From positions 1 through 23,391 of IMG/VR virus record IMGVR_UViG_3300027852_000170: a stretch of 23,391 bases of DNA. One strand, 5' to 3'. The DNA is from a virus. Numbering within the stretch: position 1 is the first letter of the stretch; each line of letters starts with the position of its first letter. Below, piece after piece: positions 1-8,267 of the stretch. The notes under the pieces were generated by a model that ran no database searches, was not told the DNA's origin, and saw only the letters and a list, made by a program, of their open reading frames with translations. Both the position numbers and the translations under genes were made by a program.

Positions 1-1087
1 GGTCATTTTTTCTGTACCAGTCAAAATCCTTCTTTGGATCATCCTCATTTTTAGGATCCACACCATTATTCAATTGTTGTGATAATGATTTTCTAGGAGT
101 TAAACTATCCACAAACTCTTTTGCAGCCTCCATATCATTAGTTGCCATTTTAGTTAAGGATGCAACTTGATTCTCCTGGATCAATTCTTTGCTTTTTGCA
201 TTAGCAACAAAATCTGTCACAGCTGCTTCAGCTTGAGTTTGCAATTTTGCTTCAGCTGCAGTTAATTTTGTATTTAAATCTGTGTTTTTGTTGGTAAGGT
301 TTTTAACTTCTGTAAGGAAGTTTTCCTCAGTAGCATTTTCGGCATCGATTTCAATACCAGCAACCGCAAAAGCGGCAATAAATTGAGCGATAAGTTTCAT
401 ATCTTCAGGTTCTTGATTATTATTATTTTCAATTGAGTTTGTAATTTGATCTTGATAGAAATTAAATACAGCTAATGGATCAGTAGCATTATCAGGAGAT
501 TTTTTAATCACCTTACTTTTTGTAGTTTTACCAACCAGTTTAAGTCGTTTAGCTTCATCCGCTTTGATGTAATGATCTAAACCATCCATCCACTTAGCTT
601 TAATCTTTTTACTAGATAAACCAGTACGTTCTGCTAAGATGTTCACTAGGTCATCTTCATAACCTTCAATCGTATCAGCAGCATTTCTAACTTCAGAAGC
701 AGTTCCATAACCAATCCCTTTTGCGCTATGATTCATGATTCTGGCCATATTGCCCATTTCAAGATCATCAACCGGAATAGCCATTGCAATTATACTTCCC
801 ATTGAAGCAGCCAATCCATCTATCTTTCCAGTAATCTTAAATTCATTCCCATCAGCAGCTTCTTTAATATGGTTATAAACAGGGATTCCTTCAGTAATAG
901 AACCTCCATATAGATTAACAATATCAATGTGAATGTGCTGATTGCTTTCTTTAAGCTCATTAAAATCTTTAATGAACTGAGATGCAGAAAATGAATATTC
1001 TCCATTATAAAAAGAAATACTACCGGTAAGCATCATAGTAGCTTTACCATTAGTTCCTTTGTTAATTACTGTGAAGTTTTTTGACAT
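1..1087 (-). CDS. Prohead protease with scaffold-like C-terminal part (Mu gpI-like), partial
   Basis: The reading frame opens at ATG 1087 and stays open for 362 codons to the left window edge, so the C-terminus is missing. Residues 1-190 look like a ClpP/S49-type serine protease. The segment GLAASMGSIIAMA (91-103) carries the likely nucleophile Ser95, and IMNHSAKG carries the likely catalytic His120. Residues about 230-362 are polar, Ala/Glu/Lys/Gln-rich and coiled-coil-like, as expected for an internal scaffold. In Mu-like phages such a protein (gpI, with scaffold gpZ) matures the capsid. It is divergent from the terminase operon, so the capsid and tail genes probably continue leftward on this strand. 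The protease call is well supported by motifs; the scaffold role is inferred. Confidence 0.85.
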   Translation of the reverse strand, partial: MSKNFTVINKGTNGKATMMLTGSISFYNGEYSFSASQFIKDFNELKESNQHIHIDIVNLYGGSITEGIPVYNHIKEAADGNEFKITGKIDGLAASMGSIIAMAIPVDDLEMGNMARIMNHSAKGIGYGTASEVRNAADTIEGYEDDLVNILAERTGLSSKKIKAKWMDGLDHYIKADEAKRLKLVGKTTKSKVIKKSPDNATDPLAVFNFYQDQITNSIENNNNQEPEDMKLIAQFIAAFAVAGIEIDAENATEENFLTEVKNLTNKNTDLNTKLTAAEAKLQTQAEAAVTDFVANAKSKELIQENQVASLTKMATNDMEAAKEFVDSLTPRKSLSQQLNNGVDPKNEDDPKKDFDWYRKND

Positions 1088-1148
1088 TATTGCTTCTAAT
1101 TTCTAAGCAAAAGTCATTCGGTTTCTCTGAGAAAAAAAATACACTATC

Positions 1149-1177
1149 AAAAAACCTTATTATTTCATAGGTTTTTT
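1149..1177. terminator. Bidirectional terminator-like hairpin in the divergent late intergenic region
   Basis: AAAAAACCT (1149-1157) and AGGTTTTTT (1169-1177) form a perfect 9-bp stem with an 11-nt loop. Read on either strand the stem ends in a U run, the shape of an intrinsic terminator. It sits between the protease start (1087, -) and the terminase start (1245, +), where late promoters should lie. It may insulate the two divergent operons or be a regulatory leader. GC content of the stem is low, so terminator strength is doubtful. Confidence 0.4.
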
Positions 1178-1244
1178 ATAAGAAATCATTATAAATTTTA
1201 AACAAGCTTTTTTCATCTGCATATTATAGGTGCAAATTTGTGCT

Positions 1245-1709
1245 ATGGCACGAAGAACTAAGCAAGAAAATGAAAAAAGGAAACAATGGGCTAAAGATGA
1301 ATTTTTACTCAAGGATCTAACGGGTAAAGAAATTGCTAAAAAAGTAGGAATTACCCAAAAGACATTCAGTAAATGGAGAGCTGAAGGAAAATGGGATGAT
1401 TTAAAAGCAGCTACCATTATTTCTAAACCACAACAACTAGCCCTATTGTATGAGCAAATAAACGAGCTCAACACCTCTATAAAATCTAGACCACAAGGTG
1501 AGCGCTTTGCTGATTCAAAAGAAGCAAGTACACTTATCAATCTTACTAAATCGATTCAATACCTCGAGGGTGATCTTGGCTTATCTGAAATTATCAATGT
1601 ATCAGTACCCTTACTAAAATATATCAAGTCAATTAATTATGAAGATTCTCAAAAATTAAAAGGCTATTTCGACAGCTTTATAAGTGATAAGATCAGTGGG
1701 AACAATTAG
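1245..1709 (+). CDS. Small terminase-like HTH protein
   Basis: A 154-aa protein. I chose ATG 1245 (MARRTKQE), because the frame upstream offers only a GTG at 1230. Residues about 22-47 form a helix-turn-helix (LTGKEIAKKVGITQKTFSKW), the usual N-terminal DNA-binding module of small terminase subunits that recognise the phage DNA for packaging. The C-terminal half is helical and hydrophilic. It is first in the plus-strand packaging operon and its 3' end overlaps the start of the large terminase, which is the main support for the call. Without the context it could be any small HTH protein. Confidence 0.7.
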   Translation: MARRTKQENEKRKQWAKDEFLLKDLTGKEIAKKVGITQKTFSKWRAEGKWDDLKAATIISKPQQLALLYEQINELNTSIKSRPQGERFADSKEASTLINLTKSIQYLEGDLGLSEIINVSVPLLKYIKSINYEDSQKLKGYFDSFISDKISGNN

Positions 1710-3240
1710 AAAACATACCGATCGTGATGCCATAAAAAAATGGGAACAATTCTCCAAAGGATTTGCTACACCCATTAGTGAAGATTTAATCGAATCTGCA
1801 AAAGAGAAAATTGATCGAACTCAAAAACTATTAGGAAACTTTGAAAAATTCTGTTATTACTATTTTCCTAAAATAACCAAAGCTAAGTTTGCAAAATGGC
1901 ATAAGAAATTCACCAAACATTTAATTGAATCTAAATTCAACATCAATATTGCAGTAGCAAAAGTTTGTCGTGATATGGCCAAGAGCTCTGTCACAGTTTT
2001 ACTTGTAATATTTATGTATTACAATGGCCAGTTTAGATCACTAGGTCTATTTTCTCATAACTATGATAATGCAGAAACTCTTTTAAAACCCATTAAAACG
2101 GCATTAGAAAAAAATGAATTGCTGATTCGCGACTTTGGATCAAAACAAAGTTTAGGTAATTGGACCTCTGGAAGTTTTACAACAAATGATGGGGTGAGCT
2201 TTAAAGCCTTTGGAGCAGGACAAACTCCAAGAGGAAGTAAAAATGATGAGTCCGATCGTTTAGACTTTTTAATCTTCGATGACTTTGATCATCCAGAGGT
2301 GTGTATGAATCCGGAACGATTGGATAAAAACTGGAAATTTGTCGAAGGAGATTGTTTTGGAGCCTTGCACGTAACGGGTAAAAAATGGGTCATATTTCTT
2401 AATAATAAAATTGCTGAAGATTGCATCATTCAAAGAATGTGGGACAAATGCCTTAGAGAGTTTCCTGATGCATTTCTTACTACCATCAACTTAACAGACG
2501 GAGAAGGAATATCCATGTGGCCTGAGGCATATTCTGATCAAGAATGTAAAGAAATGATTGCCTTGGTAGGAGATGAATCGGATACAGAATATTTTAACAA
2601 TCCTTCAGAAAAAGGAAAAGAGTTTTTAAAAGAATGGTTCCAGTATAAAAAACTACCTCCACTCAACCAATATAAACATTTAGTAGCTTATTTAGATGGT
2701 GGATTTAAAAAGACTAAAAGTAGTGATACCAAAGCACTAATATTATTAGGTTTTATGAATGGCGAATATCATCTACGTAAATGTTATGTAGAAAATGTGA
2801 CCATTGGTTCCATGATTGCTTGGCATTATGATTTAGATGAGTTTTTAATAAGTAAAAATGCAACTGCAGTTTGGTGGATGGAAGAGGTATTTCTATTAAG
2901 TCTATTACATGATCATTTTGATGCTGCAGTAGAAAAATATACCTACCGAATCCCTATGAAAGGAGATAAACGAAGCAAGCCTGATAAGGACCTTCGAATA
3001 TCAAATACCGCAGGTTATTTTGAAAGAGGAAAATTCTGGTTAGATGAATCCTTAAAAAATGACAGATACGCAAATAGACTTATCCAACAATATTTAAAAT
3101 TTAAAAGTGGAGTACGTAACAATGAAAAGGATGGTCCTGATGCTGTAGAAGGAGCTATCTATTTATTAAACGAAATGGCTAGAGATGCTACTGGAAGCCT
3201 TGGCGTTGGAACGAGTCGTAAAAACAAATTTAAAATATGA
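1684..3240 (+). CDS. Terminase large subunit (Mu gp28-like)
   Basis: About 518 aa; packages DNA into proheads using an ATPase and a nuclease domain. The N-terminal ATPase has a degenerate Walker A (CRDMAKSS, about 95-102, lacking the leading Gly) and a clear Walker B (LDFLIFDDFD, about 193-202). The RNase H-like nuclease begins with YLDGGF (Asp about 337), has a second acidic residue in SSDTKAL, and ends with GPDAVEGAIYLL (Asp about 485), the usual spacing of TerL catalytic acids. The first in-frame ATG is near residue 97, inside the ATPase, so the true start must be a GTG, either 1684 or 1696; both overlap the preceding gene. The stop overlaps the next ATG (ATGA). Confidence 0.88.
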   Translation: MIRSVGTIRKHTDRDAIKKWEQFSKGFATPISEDLIESAKEKIDRTQKLLGNFEKFCYYYFPKITKAKFAKWHKKFTKHLIESKFNINIAVAKVCRDMAKSSVTVLLVIFMYYNGQFRSLGLFSHNYDNAETLLKPIKTALEKNELLIRDFGSKQSLGNWTSGSFTTNDGVSFKAFGAGQTPRGSKNDESDRLDFLIFDDFDHPEVCMNPERLDKNWKFVEGDCFGALHVTGKKWVIFLNNKIAEDCIIQRMWDKCLREFPDAFLTTINLTDGEGISMWPEAYSDQECKEMIALVGDESDTEYFNNPSEKGKEFLKEWFQYKKLPPLNQYKHLVAYLDGGFKKTKSSDTKALILLGFMNGEYHLRKCYVENVTIGSMIAWHYDLDEFLISKNATAVWWMEEVFLLSLLHDHFDAAVEKYTYRIPMKGDKRSKPDKDLRISNTAGYFERGKFWLDESLKNDRYANRLIQQYLKFKSGVRNNEKDGPDAVEGAIYLLNEMARDATGSLGVGTSRKNKFKI

Positions 3241-3668
3241 GCACATTTATAACAAAACCGGATTATGCTGTACACATTCGAAACAACCGTTTGGATGGTA
3301 TTGTGGACTTTGATGATAGTCTCCTGGACAAAGCAGAGCTCAGAGCAATTAAAGTAATGAAAAGTCATTTAAATGCTCGATTCAATGTTGAAGAGATTTT
3401 CAATAAAGAGGATGGAGCAAGAGATGAAGCTGTACTAGGATATTGTTTAGATATCACACTTTATTATTTATATAGAATGGCCAATCCGAGAAAAGTTCCA
3501 AACTATCGAAAGGAAGCTTATATGGATGCTATGGATTGGCTTGATGGTGTTAAAGAAGGAAGTATCAATCCTGATGGCTTACCTCTTTCATTGGATGAAG
3601 ATGGTAAAAATACAAAAGCCGAATTCCGATATGGAAGTATGGCAAAAAGAACCAATCACATTAGTTAA
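3237..3668 (+). CDS. Phage head/neck protein, DUF1320 (Mu gp36-like)
   Basis: A 143-aa acidic, mostly helical protein starting at an ATG that overlaps the terminase stop, so translation is probably coupled. Length, the helical central part (AVLGYCLDITLYYLYRM, about 65-81) and the neighbourhood fit the DUF1320/gp36 family of Mu-like phages, thought to act in head completion or head-tail joining. It lies between terminase and portal genes rather than after the major capsid gene as in Mu. The family call is from pattern memory and gene order; no catalytic motif is expected or seen. Confidence 0.65.
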   Translation: MSTFITKPDYAVHIRNNRLDGIVDFDDSLLDKAELRAIKVMKSHLNARFNVEEIFNKEDGARDEAVLGYCLDITLYYLYRMANPRKVPNYRKEAYMDAMDWLDGVKEGSINPDGLPLSLDEDGKNTKAEFRYGSMAKRTNHIS

Positions 3669-3670
3669 TT

Positions 3671-6163
3671 ATGGCAAAGTCAAGTACACATAGTAAAATA
3701 GGAAAAAAATATACTGCATACTCAGGTACTGTAAAAACTGCAGGTACTCGAATGTCAAGTCAAGATATTAGCAATTGGGTTCGTGCGATCAATTCAGCAA
3801 GAAGTATCACCAATCCAAAACGTCGAATGTTATTAGACCTATATGATAATATAAAAATCGATGGCCACCTGGAGAGTGTAATGGAAAAAAGAACCATTTC
3901 AGTCATTAATAAAAAACTCATTTTTACCGAAAAGGACAAACAAGGTGAAGACAATGAGTTCATGCGTGATATGGTTTTAAACACACCTTGGATGCGTAAA
4001 CTTCTAAAGGAATCTATGAATGCTATTTATTATGGCCATTCATTAATTGAGTTGATTCCTAAAGATGGAATGATTGACGATGCTGTTTTAATTCCAAGAA
4101 TGAATGTCGTGCCTGAAAAAGGATTTTTAATGCAGGATATCGGGACTCCAGATAAAGGTGACTTTTACCGTGAAGAAACATTTCAATATTACAATTATTT
4201 AATTGAAGTAGGAGGTCCAAAGGAATATGGAAAATTAATGACTGCAGCACAATACGTAATTTATAAACGTGGTGGCTTTGGAGATTGGGCACAATTTGCT
4301 GAAATGTTTGGGTCTCCTTTTAGAGTTGGAAAGTATAATAAATACGATGATGATGTTCGTAAAAAATTAGAAAATTCTTTAGAACAAATGGGATCAGCTC
4401 CTTGGGCAACTATTCCGGAAGGAGCTTCAATTGAGTTTATAGATAATAACAATACTGGAAAAAGTGATGTTTTTAATAAGCTGATTGATTTCTGTAATAG
4501 TGAACTATCAAAGTTATTTGTGGGTCAAACCATGACTACAGATGATGGTTCCAGTAGATCACAAAGTGAAGTGCACAAAGAAGGTGAGGAAGATATCAAT
4601 ATGAGTGATATGATCGAGCTTGAATTTATGCTTAACTGGCAATTTGTACCTAAACTTAGAAACATTGGATATCCAATTCCTGAAGGGACAATTTCTTTTG
4701 ATCAAACGAAAGCACTTTCAATGTTAGATCGAATTAAAATCGACATGGAAGTATCTTCAAGAGTCCCTTATCCAAAAGAGTACTGGTATAAAACCTATGG
4801 TATTGATAAGCCTACAGATGAAGAAATAGTAGAATGGGAAAAACAACAAAATTCAAAACGGGAAGGCCCTCCAGTGCCACCGGAACCCAATCCGAAAAAA
4901 AAAAAGGAAGCGCCAAAGAATGAAGTGATCATTCAGCAAATTACTCATGTCACTAATGCATATTCTCCTTCAACAGAAGATGAGGATTACATCAAGAGCT
5001 TCTATGATAAATCAGTTACCTATTCACCTAAAAGACTTCAAAAGGAACTTAAAAAATTAACAGCTGCTATTCGTAAAGATTTTCCTGTCAATGCAGGTTA
5101 TATGCAACCTGATTATATTGCCGGTGCAATGCTTGAATTAAACATCAATCGATTTGGTTTTAATAAAACAGTTGCGCAAGTAATAGAACTCAACAAAGCA
5201 TTAGCCATTGATGAAGGCTACGGGGCTTTTAGAAAGCGTGCTGTTGAGATTATGGGTAAGTTTGATAACTACCTGCAGACAGAATATAACGATGCGATTG
5301 CAACGGCTCAAAATGCCTCCAGCTATATTCGCCAAATGGCTCAAAAAGATCTTTATCCATACTGGAGATATGAAACAGTAGGAGATGATAAAGTACGCTT
5401 ATCACATGATGCATTGGATGGTAAAATATTTAATATTAATGACAAAGCTTCAAGAGGATTGATTCCTCCAAATGAACATGGCTGCCGTTGTTTTAGAACC
5501 GTGCTTCGTTCCTCTGAAGTAAAGAAAAGTCAGGTTAGTAGTTTTGCTTCAGCTAAAAAGGCCCTTGGAAAAGATTTTGATTCCATGAAAGAAAACGGGT
5601 TCCTAGTTAATCGGGGTGAAACTCTCGAGGTATTCGATTTAAATAAAACCTATATCAGTAAATTACCTAAAGGAGCTGTGCCTGAAACATCAACTGTTGA
5701 TTATACTTTGTATGGACTTCAAACAATAGCTACTATTCGAAAGGCTAGAAAACTTAAAAATATAAACATTAATAAAACAGATACTCCTGCTAAACTTTTA
5801 AAAGCTTTTGATAAAAAGAAAGTGAAAGCTGGAGATCATGATGTGAATATTTTAAAAGACTATTCCGGAAGAGAGATCGCCATTAATTTAAATACCTTTA
5901 AAAAGCATTTAAAAGGGAAATATATTACCTCTTTTCAAAGAGATAAAATATGGAATAATGTAAAAAATGTATTGTTGTCTCCAGATGAAGTGTACTTAAA
6001 CAAATATGCAAATAAATTACAATACACTTATTTGAAATTTTATAATGATCAGGTAATGGTTGTGATCGTGAAAGTGAATAAAGAAACAGGAATGGAAATT
6101 ACAACCTGGTATTTGAGTGATCTTCCTGAAGAAAAAATTAGAAGTGGAATCCTTATAAAATAG
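3671..6163 (+). CDS. Portal (DUF935) - MuF head morphogenesis - C-terminal nuclease-like fusion
   Basis: An 830-aa protein in three parts. Residues 1-395 match the Mu gp29/DUF935 portal type (YYGHSLIELIP, MFGSPFRVGKY, LSKLFVGQTMT). A Pro/Lys-rich linker (about 399-415) follows. Residues 430-612 are a MuF (gp30-like) minor head domain with R576, H579 and the terminal PPNEHGCRCF (C605, C607). Residues about 715-830 are extra. They carry KKH (744-746), R757, a PDEV turn (771-774), then Tyr/Lys-rich beta strands and a VVIVKV strand (797-802), resembling the BECR-fold RNase toxins (PBECR-type) often fused to MuF proteins. Portal and MuF are separate genes in Mu. The portal and MuF parts are solid; the nuclease call is inference from strand pattern and precedent. 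The reading frame is intact. Confidence 0.8.
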   Translation: MAKSSTHSKIGKKYTAYSGTVKTAGTRMSSQDISNWVRAINSARSITNPKRRMLLDLYDNIKIDGHLESVMEKRTISVINKKLIFTEKDKQGEDNEFMRDMVLNTPWMRKLLKESMNAIYYGHSLIELIPKDGMIDDAVLIPRMNVVPEKGFLMQDIGTPDKGDFYREETFQYYNYLIEVGGPKEYGKLMTAAQYVIYKRGGFGDWAQFAEMFGSPFRVGKYNKYDDDVRKKLENSLEQMGSAPWATIPEGASIEFIDNNNTGKSDVFNKLIDFCNSELSKLFVGQTMTTDDGSSRSQSEVHKEGEEDINMSDMIELEFMLNWQFVPKLRNIGYPIPEGTISFDQTKALSMLDRIKIDMEVSSRVPYPKEYWYKTYGIDKPTDEEIVEWEKQQNSKREGPPVPPEPNPKKKKEAPKNEVIIQQITHVTNAYSPSTEDEDYIKSFYDKSVTYSPKRLQKELKKLTAAIRKDFPVNAGYMQPDYIAGAMLELNINRFGFNKTVAQVIELNKALAIDEGYGAFRKRAVEIMGKFDNYLQTEYNDAIATAQNASSYIRQMAQKDLYPYWRYETVGDDKVRLSHDALDGKIFNINDKASRGLIPPNEHGCRCFRTVLRSSEVKKSQVSSFASAKKALGKDFDSMKENGFLVNRGETLEVFDLNKTYISKLPKGAVPETSTVDYTLYGLQTIATIRKARKLKNININKTDTPAKLLKAFDKKKVKAGDHDVNILKDYSGREIAINLNTFKKHLKGKYITSFQRDKIWNNVKNVLLSPDEVYLNKYANKLQYTYLKFYNDQVMVVIVKVNKETGMEITTWYLSDLPEEKIRSGILIK

Positions 6164-6254
6164 GAGAACCTTTAAATAGAGCTTCCCGAGTGGGTTATTT
6201 ATACGATACAGTCTCCTGCTCTTGATCCTTTATTATTAAGCTCTATTTAAAGGT
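6162..6254 (+). ncRNA. Candidate structured RNA: 17-bp stem with a possible pseudoknot
   Basis: ACCTTTAAATAGAGCTT (6168-6184) and AAGCTCTATTTAAAGGT (6238-6254) are a perfect 17-bp inverted repeat enclosing 53 nt. Inside are a small hairpin CCC-GAGT-GGG (6185-6194) and TCTCCT (6212-6217). The latter is exactly complementary to AGGAGA (6162-6167), which immediately precedes the left arm, so a pseudoknot is possible. The element begins at the stop codon of the portal-MuF gene and ends 20 nt before the next ATG. It is not followed by a U run, so it is not a plain terminator. Alternatives are an mRNA processing or stability element, or the remnant of a small inverted-repeat element. No known riboswitch or ribozyme core was recognised. 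Confidence 0.5.
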
Positions 6255-6274
6255 ACAGTACAAATATACAAAAA

Positions 6275-6847
6275 ATGAGCCAAAAATATCCACATCCATT
6301 TAGTAAGGTAGCAAAGGACTTTCGTAGGTTTAGAAAGGACCTTCCTGAAGTGGTAAGTAATATTGCGCTGAATGATTTTGTGCATAATTTTAAAAGGCAG
6401 GGATATGTAAATCAAAATGGTGTGTTTATTCCCTGGAAAGGAACTAAGAAAAAAGCACGTAGAACCTTAGGTAGAAAAAGCAAAGGAATTTTAATTCGTT
6501 CGGGAAGATTAATGAGAAGTATGCGAACTGCAGCTCGCTATAATGAAGCTCGTGTAGTTTCAAACTTGCCTTATGCAAAAGCGCATAATGAAGGTGTAAG
6601 TGAAACTGTAAAAGTTAGATCCTATAAACGTAATCGATATGGAAAAAAGGAAGAAAAATATAAAACTCGATCAGGAAGATCTCGCACAAAAGTAGTTAAT
6701 GTGAAAAAGGGCTCTGGTGTAGTTAAACAACATAATCGTAGAATGAAGCTCGATCGAAGGCCTTTTATGATTACAAGTAAAACTATCCTGAAAGAAACCG
6801 AAAAACACGTATTTAATGAACTCGATAAAATCTGGAATAAATTATGA
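6275..6847 (+). CDS. Phage virion morphogenesis protein (Mu gpG-like)
   Basis: A 190-aa very basic protein (Arg/Lys-rich, notably 65-85 and 108-160). It shows the pattern of the gpG/HK97-gp10-like tail-completion family: an N-terminal helix ending in NDFVHNFKRQGY, then FIPWKGTKKKA, then RSGRLMRSMR followed by VVSNLPYAKAHNEG, and a closing RRPFMITSKTI strand. In Mu-like phages this protein helps join or stabilise head and tail. The segment KVRSYKRNRYGKKEEKYKTR is an insertion that lengthens it. Its TGA stop overlaps the next ATG (ATGA), indicating translational coupling. Confidence 0.75.
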   Translation: MSQKYPHPFSKVAKDFRRFRKDLPEVVSNIALNDFVHNFKRQGYVNQNGVFIPWKGTKKKARRTLGRKSKGILIRSGRLMRSMRTAARYNEARVVSNLPYAKAHNEGVSETVKVRSYKRNRYGKKEEKYKTRSGRSRTKVVNVKKGSGVVKQHNRRMKLDRRPFMITSKTILKETEKHVFNELDKIWNKL

Positions 6848-7380
6848 TACTATCAAACTTTTATGAAGCCTTAATACAACGATTTGAAGATAAGAATATC
6901 GGAAATGAATATTTTGATATCTGGAATGATCAACTCTATCGAAATGATAATAAAGAGGATAACCTGTTCTTTAACTATCCTGCTATCTTTTTACAATGGG
7001 ATCCTATTGAATGGGAAACTTTAGGAAAAAGAAAACAACAAGCTGAGTCTACCTTTAATTTAATCATTGCAAGTGAATCATTGCATGAAACTGGATCCAT
7101 CGAGGAACCTGAAGAAAGAGGACGAGGCCTTGAACATTTAATTCTATTAGATAATGTATTTGCAGCACTCCAGGGTTTTAATAAATCTTATGAAGATGGG
7201 AGTGCTTTTGGGAGTATTTCCCGAACTGGAACCGCTTATGATCATGAAGCTTCAGGCGGTCCCATTATAGCACATATATTGCCTTTTAAATGTCGATTGT
7301 TAGATATAGCTGCTCAGCGAACTTTCGTTACTAGAAATCCAGAGTTTGATAATACAGTAGATGTTGATAGTGATATATGA
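6844..7380 (+). CDS. Phage neck/tail-terminator-like protein
   Basis: A 178-aa acidic protein, coupled by ATGA to the gpG-like gene. Size, position and an alternating strand-helix pattern (STFNLIIASESLHE, EHLILLDNVFAALQGF, GGPIIAHILPFKCRLLD) fit tail-terminator or neck proteins, which follow gpG-like genes in many tailed phages. I do not recognise a specific family. It is the last gene of the plus-strand operon; its stop at 7380 lies two bases from the end of the converging minus-strand operon, and no terminator hairpin is visible between them. The rest of the tail must therefore be encoded elsewhere, probably left of the window. Confidence 0.5.
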   Translation: MILSNFYEALIQRFEDKNIGNEYFDIWNDQLYRNDNKEDNLFFNYPAIFLQWDPIEWETLGKRKQQAESTFNLIIASESLHETGSIEEPEERGRGLEHLILLDNVFAALQGFNKSYEDGSAFGSISRTGTAYDHEASGGPIIAHILPFKCRLLDIAAQRTFVTRNPEFDNTVDVDSDI

Positions 7381-7382
7381 TT

Positions 7383-7550
7383 TTACTCTTTAGCTATCTC
7401 AATTAGAATTTTGAATTCTTCAGGTGAAATATTTGCATCTTTCTTTGCGTACTCCTTATCATGTAGTGTGATAAAATCTGTACCTTCACAATGACCTACA
7501 TATTCTATGTATTTCTTTAATAATTTCTTATAATTAATACTATTCGCCAT
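7383..7550 (-). CDS. Small acidic protein of unknown function (55 aa)
   Basis: ATG 7550 opens a 55-aa frame (MANSINYKKLLKKYIEYVGH...) ending at TAA 7383-7385. The composition is helical: a basic N-terminal helix, a central CEGTDFITLHDKEYA segment and an acidic C-terminal helix. It lies 4 bp downstream of the next small gene and is the last gene of the early operon, so it probably shares that transcript. Small phage proteins of this look are common in Bacteroidota prophages, but I can assign no function. Confidence 0.6.
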   Translation of the reverse strand: MANSINYKKLLKKYIEYVGHCEGTDFITLHDKEYAKKDANISPEEFKILIEIAKE

Positions 7551-7554
7551 AATT

Positions 7555-7734
7555 TTAAACTCTGTGAAATATTATTTGCTCAATGGTAGATGGATGCTTA
7601 AAATACTTTTTAGCTAACTTATTATACATCCATTTGTAAGTATATTTTTGTACACCAAATTCCATGACATTGAGTTTACCAAAGTCATTACGAATCGCTT
7701 CATACATTTTTTTTGTAGATTCTTTTACTGGCAT
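7555..7734 (-). CDS. Small basic protein of unknown function (59 aa)
   Basis: ATG 7734 opens a 59-aa frame ending at TAA 7555-7557. The protein is basic (pI clearly above 9 by eye) and helical, with YTYKWMYNKLAKKYF followed by HPSTIEQIIF. The C-terminal half reads like a helix-turn-helix (a long helix, then a HPSTIEQII recognition-type helix), as in small DnaA-C-terminal-like or replication initiator-like domains. That is only a shape-based suggestion. It sits tightly between two other small genes of the early operon. Confidence 0.6.
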   Translation of the reverse strand: MPVKESTKKMYEAIRNDFGKLNVMEFGVQKYTYKWMYNKLAKKYFKHPSTIEQIIFHRV

Positions 7735-7755
7735 AAGGCTAAATTAGTATATTCT

Positions 7756-7950
7756 TTAGGATTTTAAAAGTTCTTGTAATTCCTTTGTAATAGCTTCAGA
7801 TTCGATTGAAGCTATTTTAGATCCTGGTACAATGATAATTGTTGCTGTTTGATCATTCTCAGATACTAATTCAATAGGATCTCCTAGATTACCTTTTGTG
7901 TGCACTGCAGCATATTCTACATTCTTAATAATTACGATTTGATTTGACAT
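7756..7950 (-). CDS. Small hypothetical protein (64 aa)
   Basis: ATG 7950 is preceded by an A/T-rich leader. The 64-aa product has beta-strand-like segments (QIVIIKNVEYAAVHTKG, TATIIIVPGSKIASI) and a short C-terminal helix (ITKELQELLKS). I do not recognise the family. It follows the DGR module by 20 bp and is probably cotranscribed with it, so a role tied to the retroelement cannot be excluded, but nothing in the sequence demonstrates it. Confidence 0.6.
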   Translation of the reverse strand: MSNQIVIIKNVEYAAVHTKGNLGDPIELVSENDQTATIIIVPGSKIASIESEAITKELQELLKS

Positions 7951-7970
7951 AGTTTTTATTTATTTGTTAA

Positions 7971-8267
7971 TTATGTAAACTCATAAAACTCGTTGTCTCC
8001 TTTGATTGTGGTCATAAAAGGAAAATCAGCTTTATCTATTTTTTGTATTTGATTCATCAGAACTTTAGAGCCTGTAAAAACCACATTTCTAAAACCCTTA
8101 TTTTCTATTTGCAAAGTCAAGTATTTTGTTCCTGGTGTTTGAGTTGAGTCTTTAATTTTAAAATCAAGTACTATTATTTCAGTATTTAAAATTCGTCCTA
8201 TTTTTATTTTATCTCCTGTAAATGACGAAATTTCAGGAGCTATATTAAAATCACTAAATTTCTTCAT
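7971..8267 (-). CDS. RT-coupled 98-aa protein, candidate DGR accessory factor
   Basis: A 98-aa protein whose ATG (8267) lies inside the end of the RT gene; the frames overlap by 14 bp, so translation is very likely coupled to that of the RT. The sequence is mostly short beta strands (IKIGRILNTEIIVLDFKI, TKYLTLQIENKGFRNVVFTG) with one short helix (GSKVLMNQIQKI), compatible with a small OB-fold or other beta-barrel nucleic-acid binding domain. It is not a four-helix protein and therefore not a typical Avd, the usual DGR accessory factor. The function is unknown. Binding of template RNA or cDNA is an inference from coupling and fold pattern alone. Confidence 0.65.
   Translation of the reverse strand: MKKFSDFNIAPEISSFTGDKIKIGRILNTEIIVLDFKIKDSTQTPGTKYLTLQIENKGFRNVVFTGSKVLMNQIQKIDKADFPFMTTIKGDNEFYEFT

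Noticed and set aside
6162-6254. HDV-like nested double-pseudoknot ribozyme
   Set aside because: The order of strands is partly HDV-like, but 17 unpaired nt separate P3 and P1 and no catalytic core is recognisable.
6168-6254. MITE-like inserted element
   Set aside because: The 17-bp ends are perfect inverted repeats, but no target-site duplication flanks them; kept only as an alternative.
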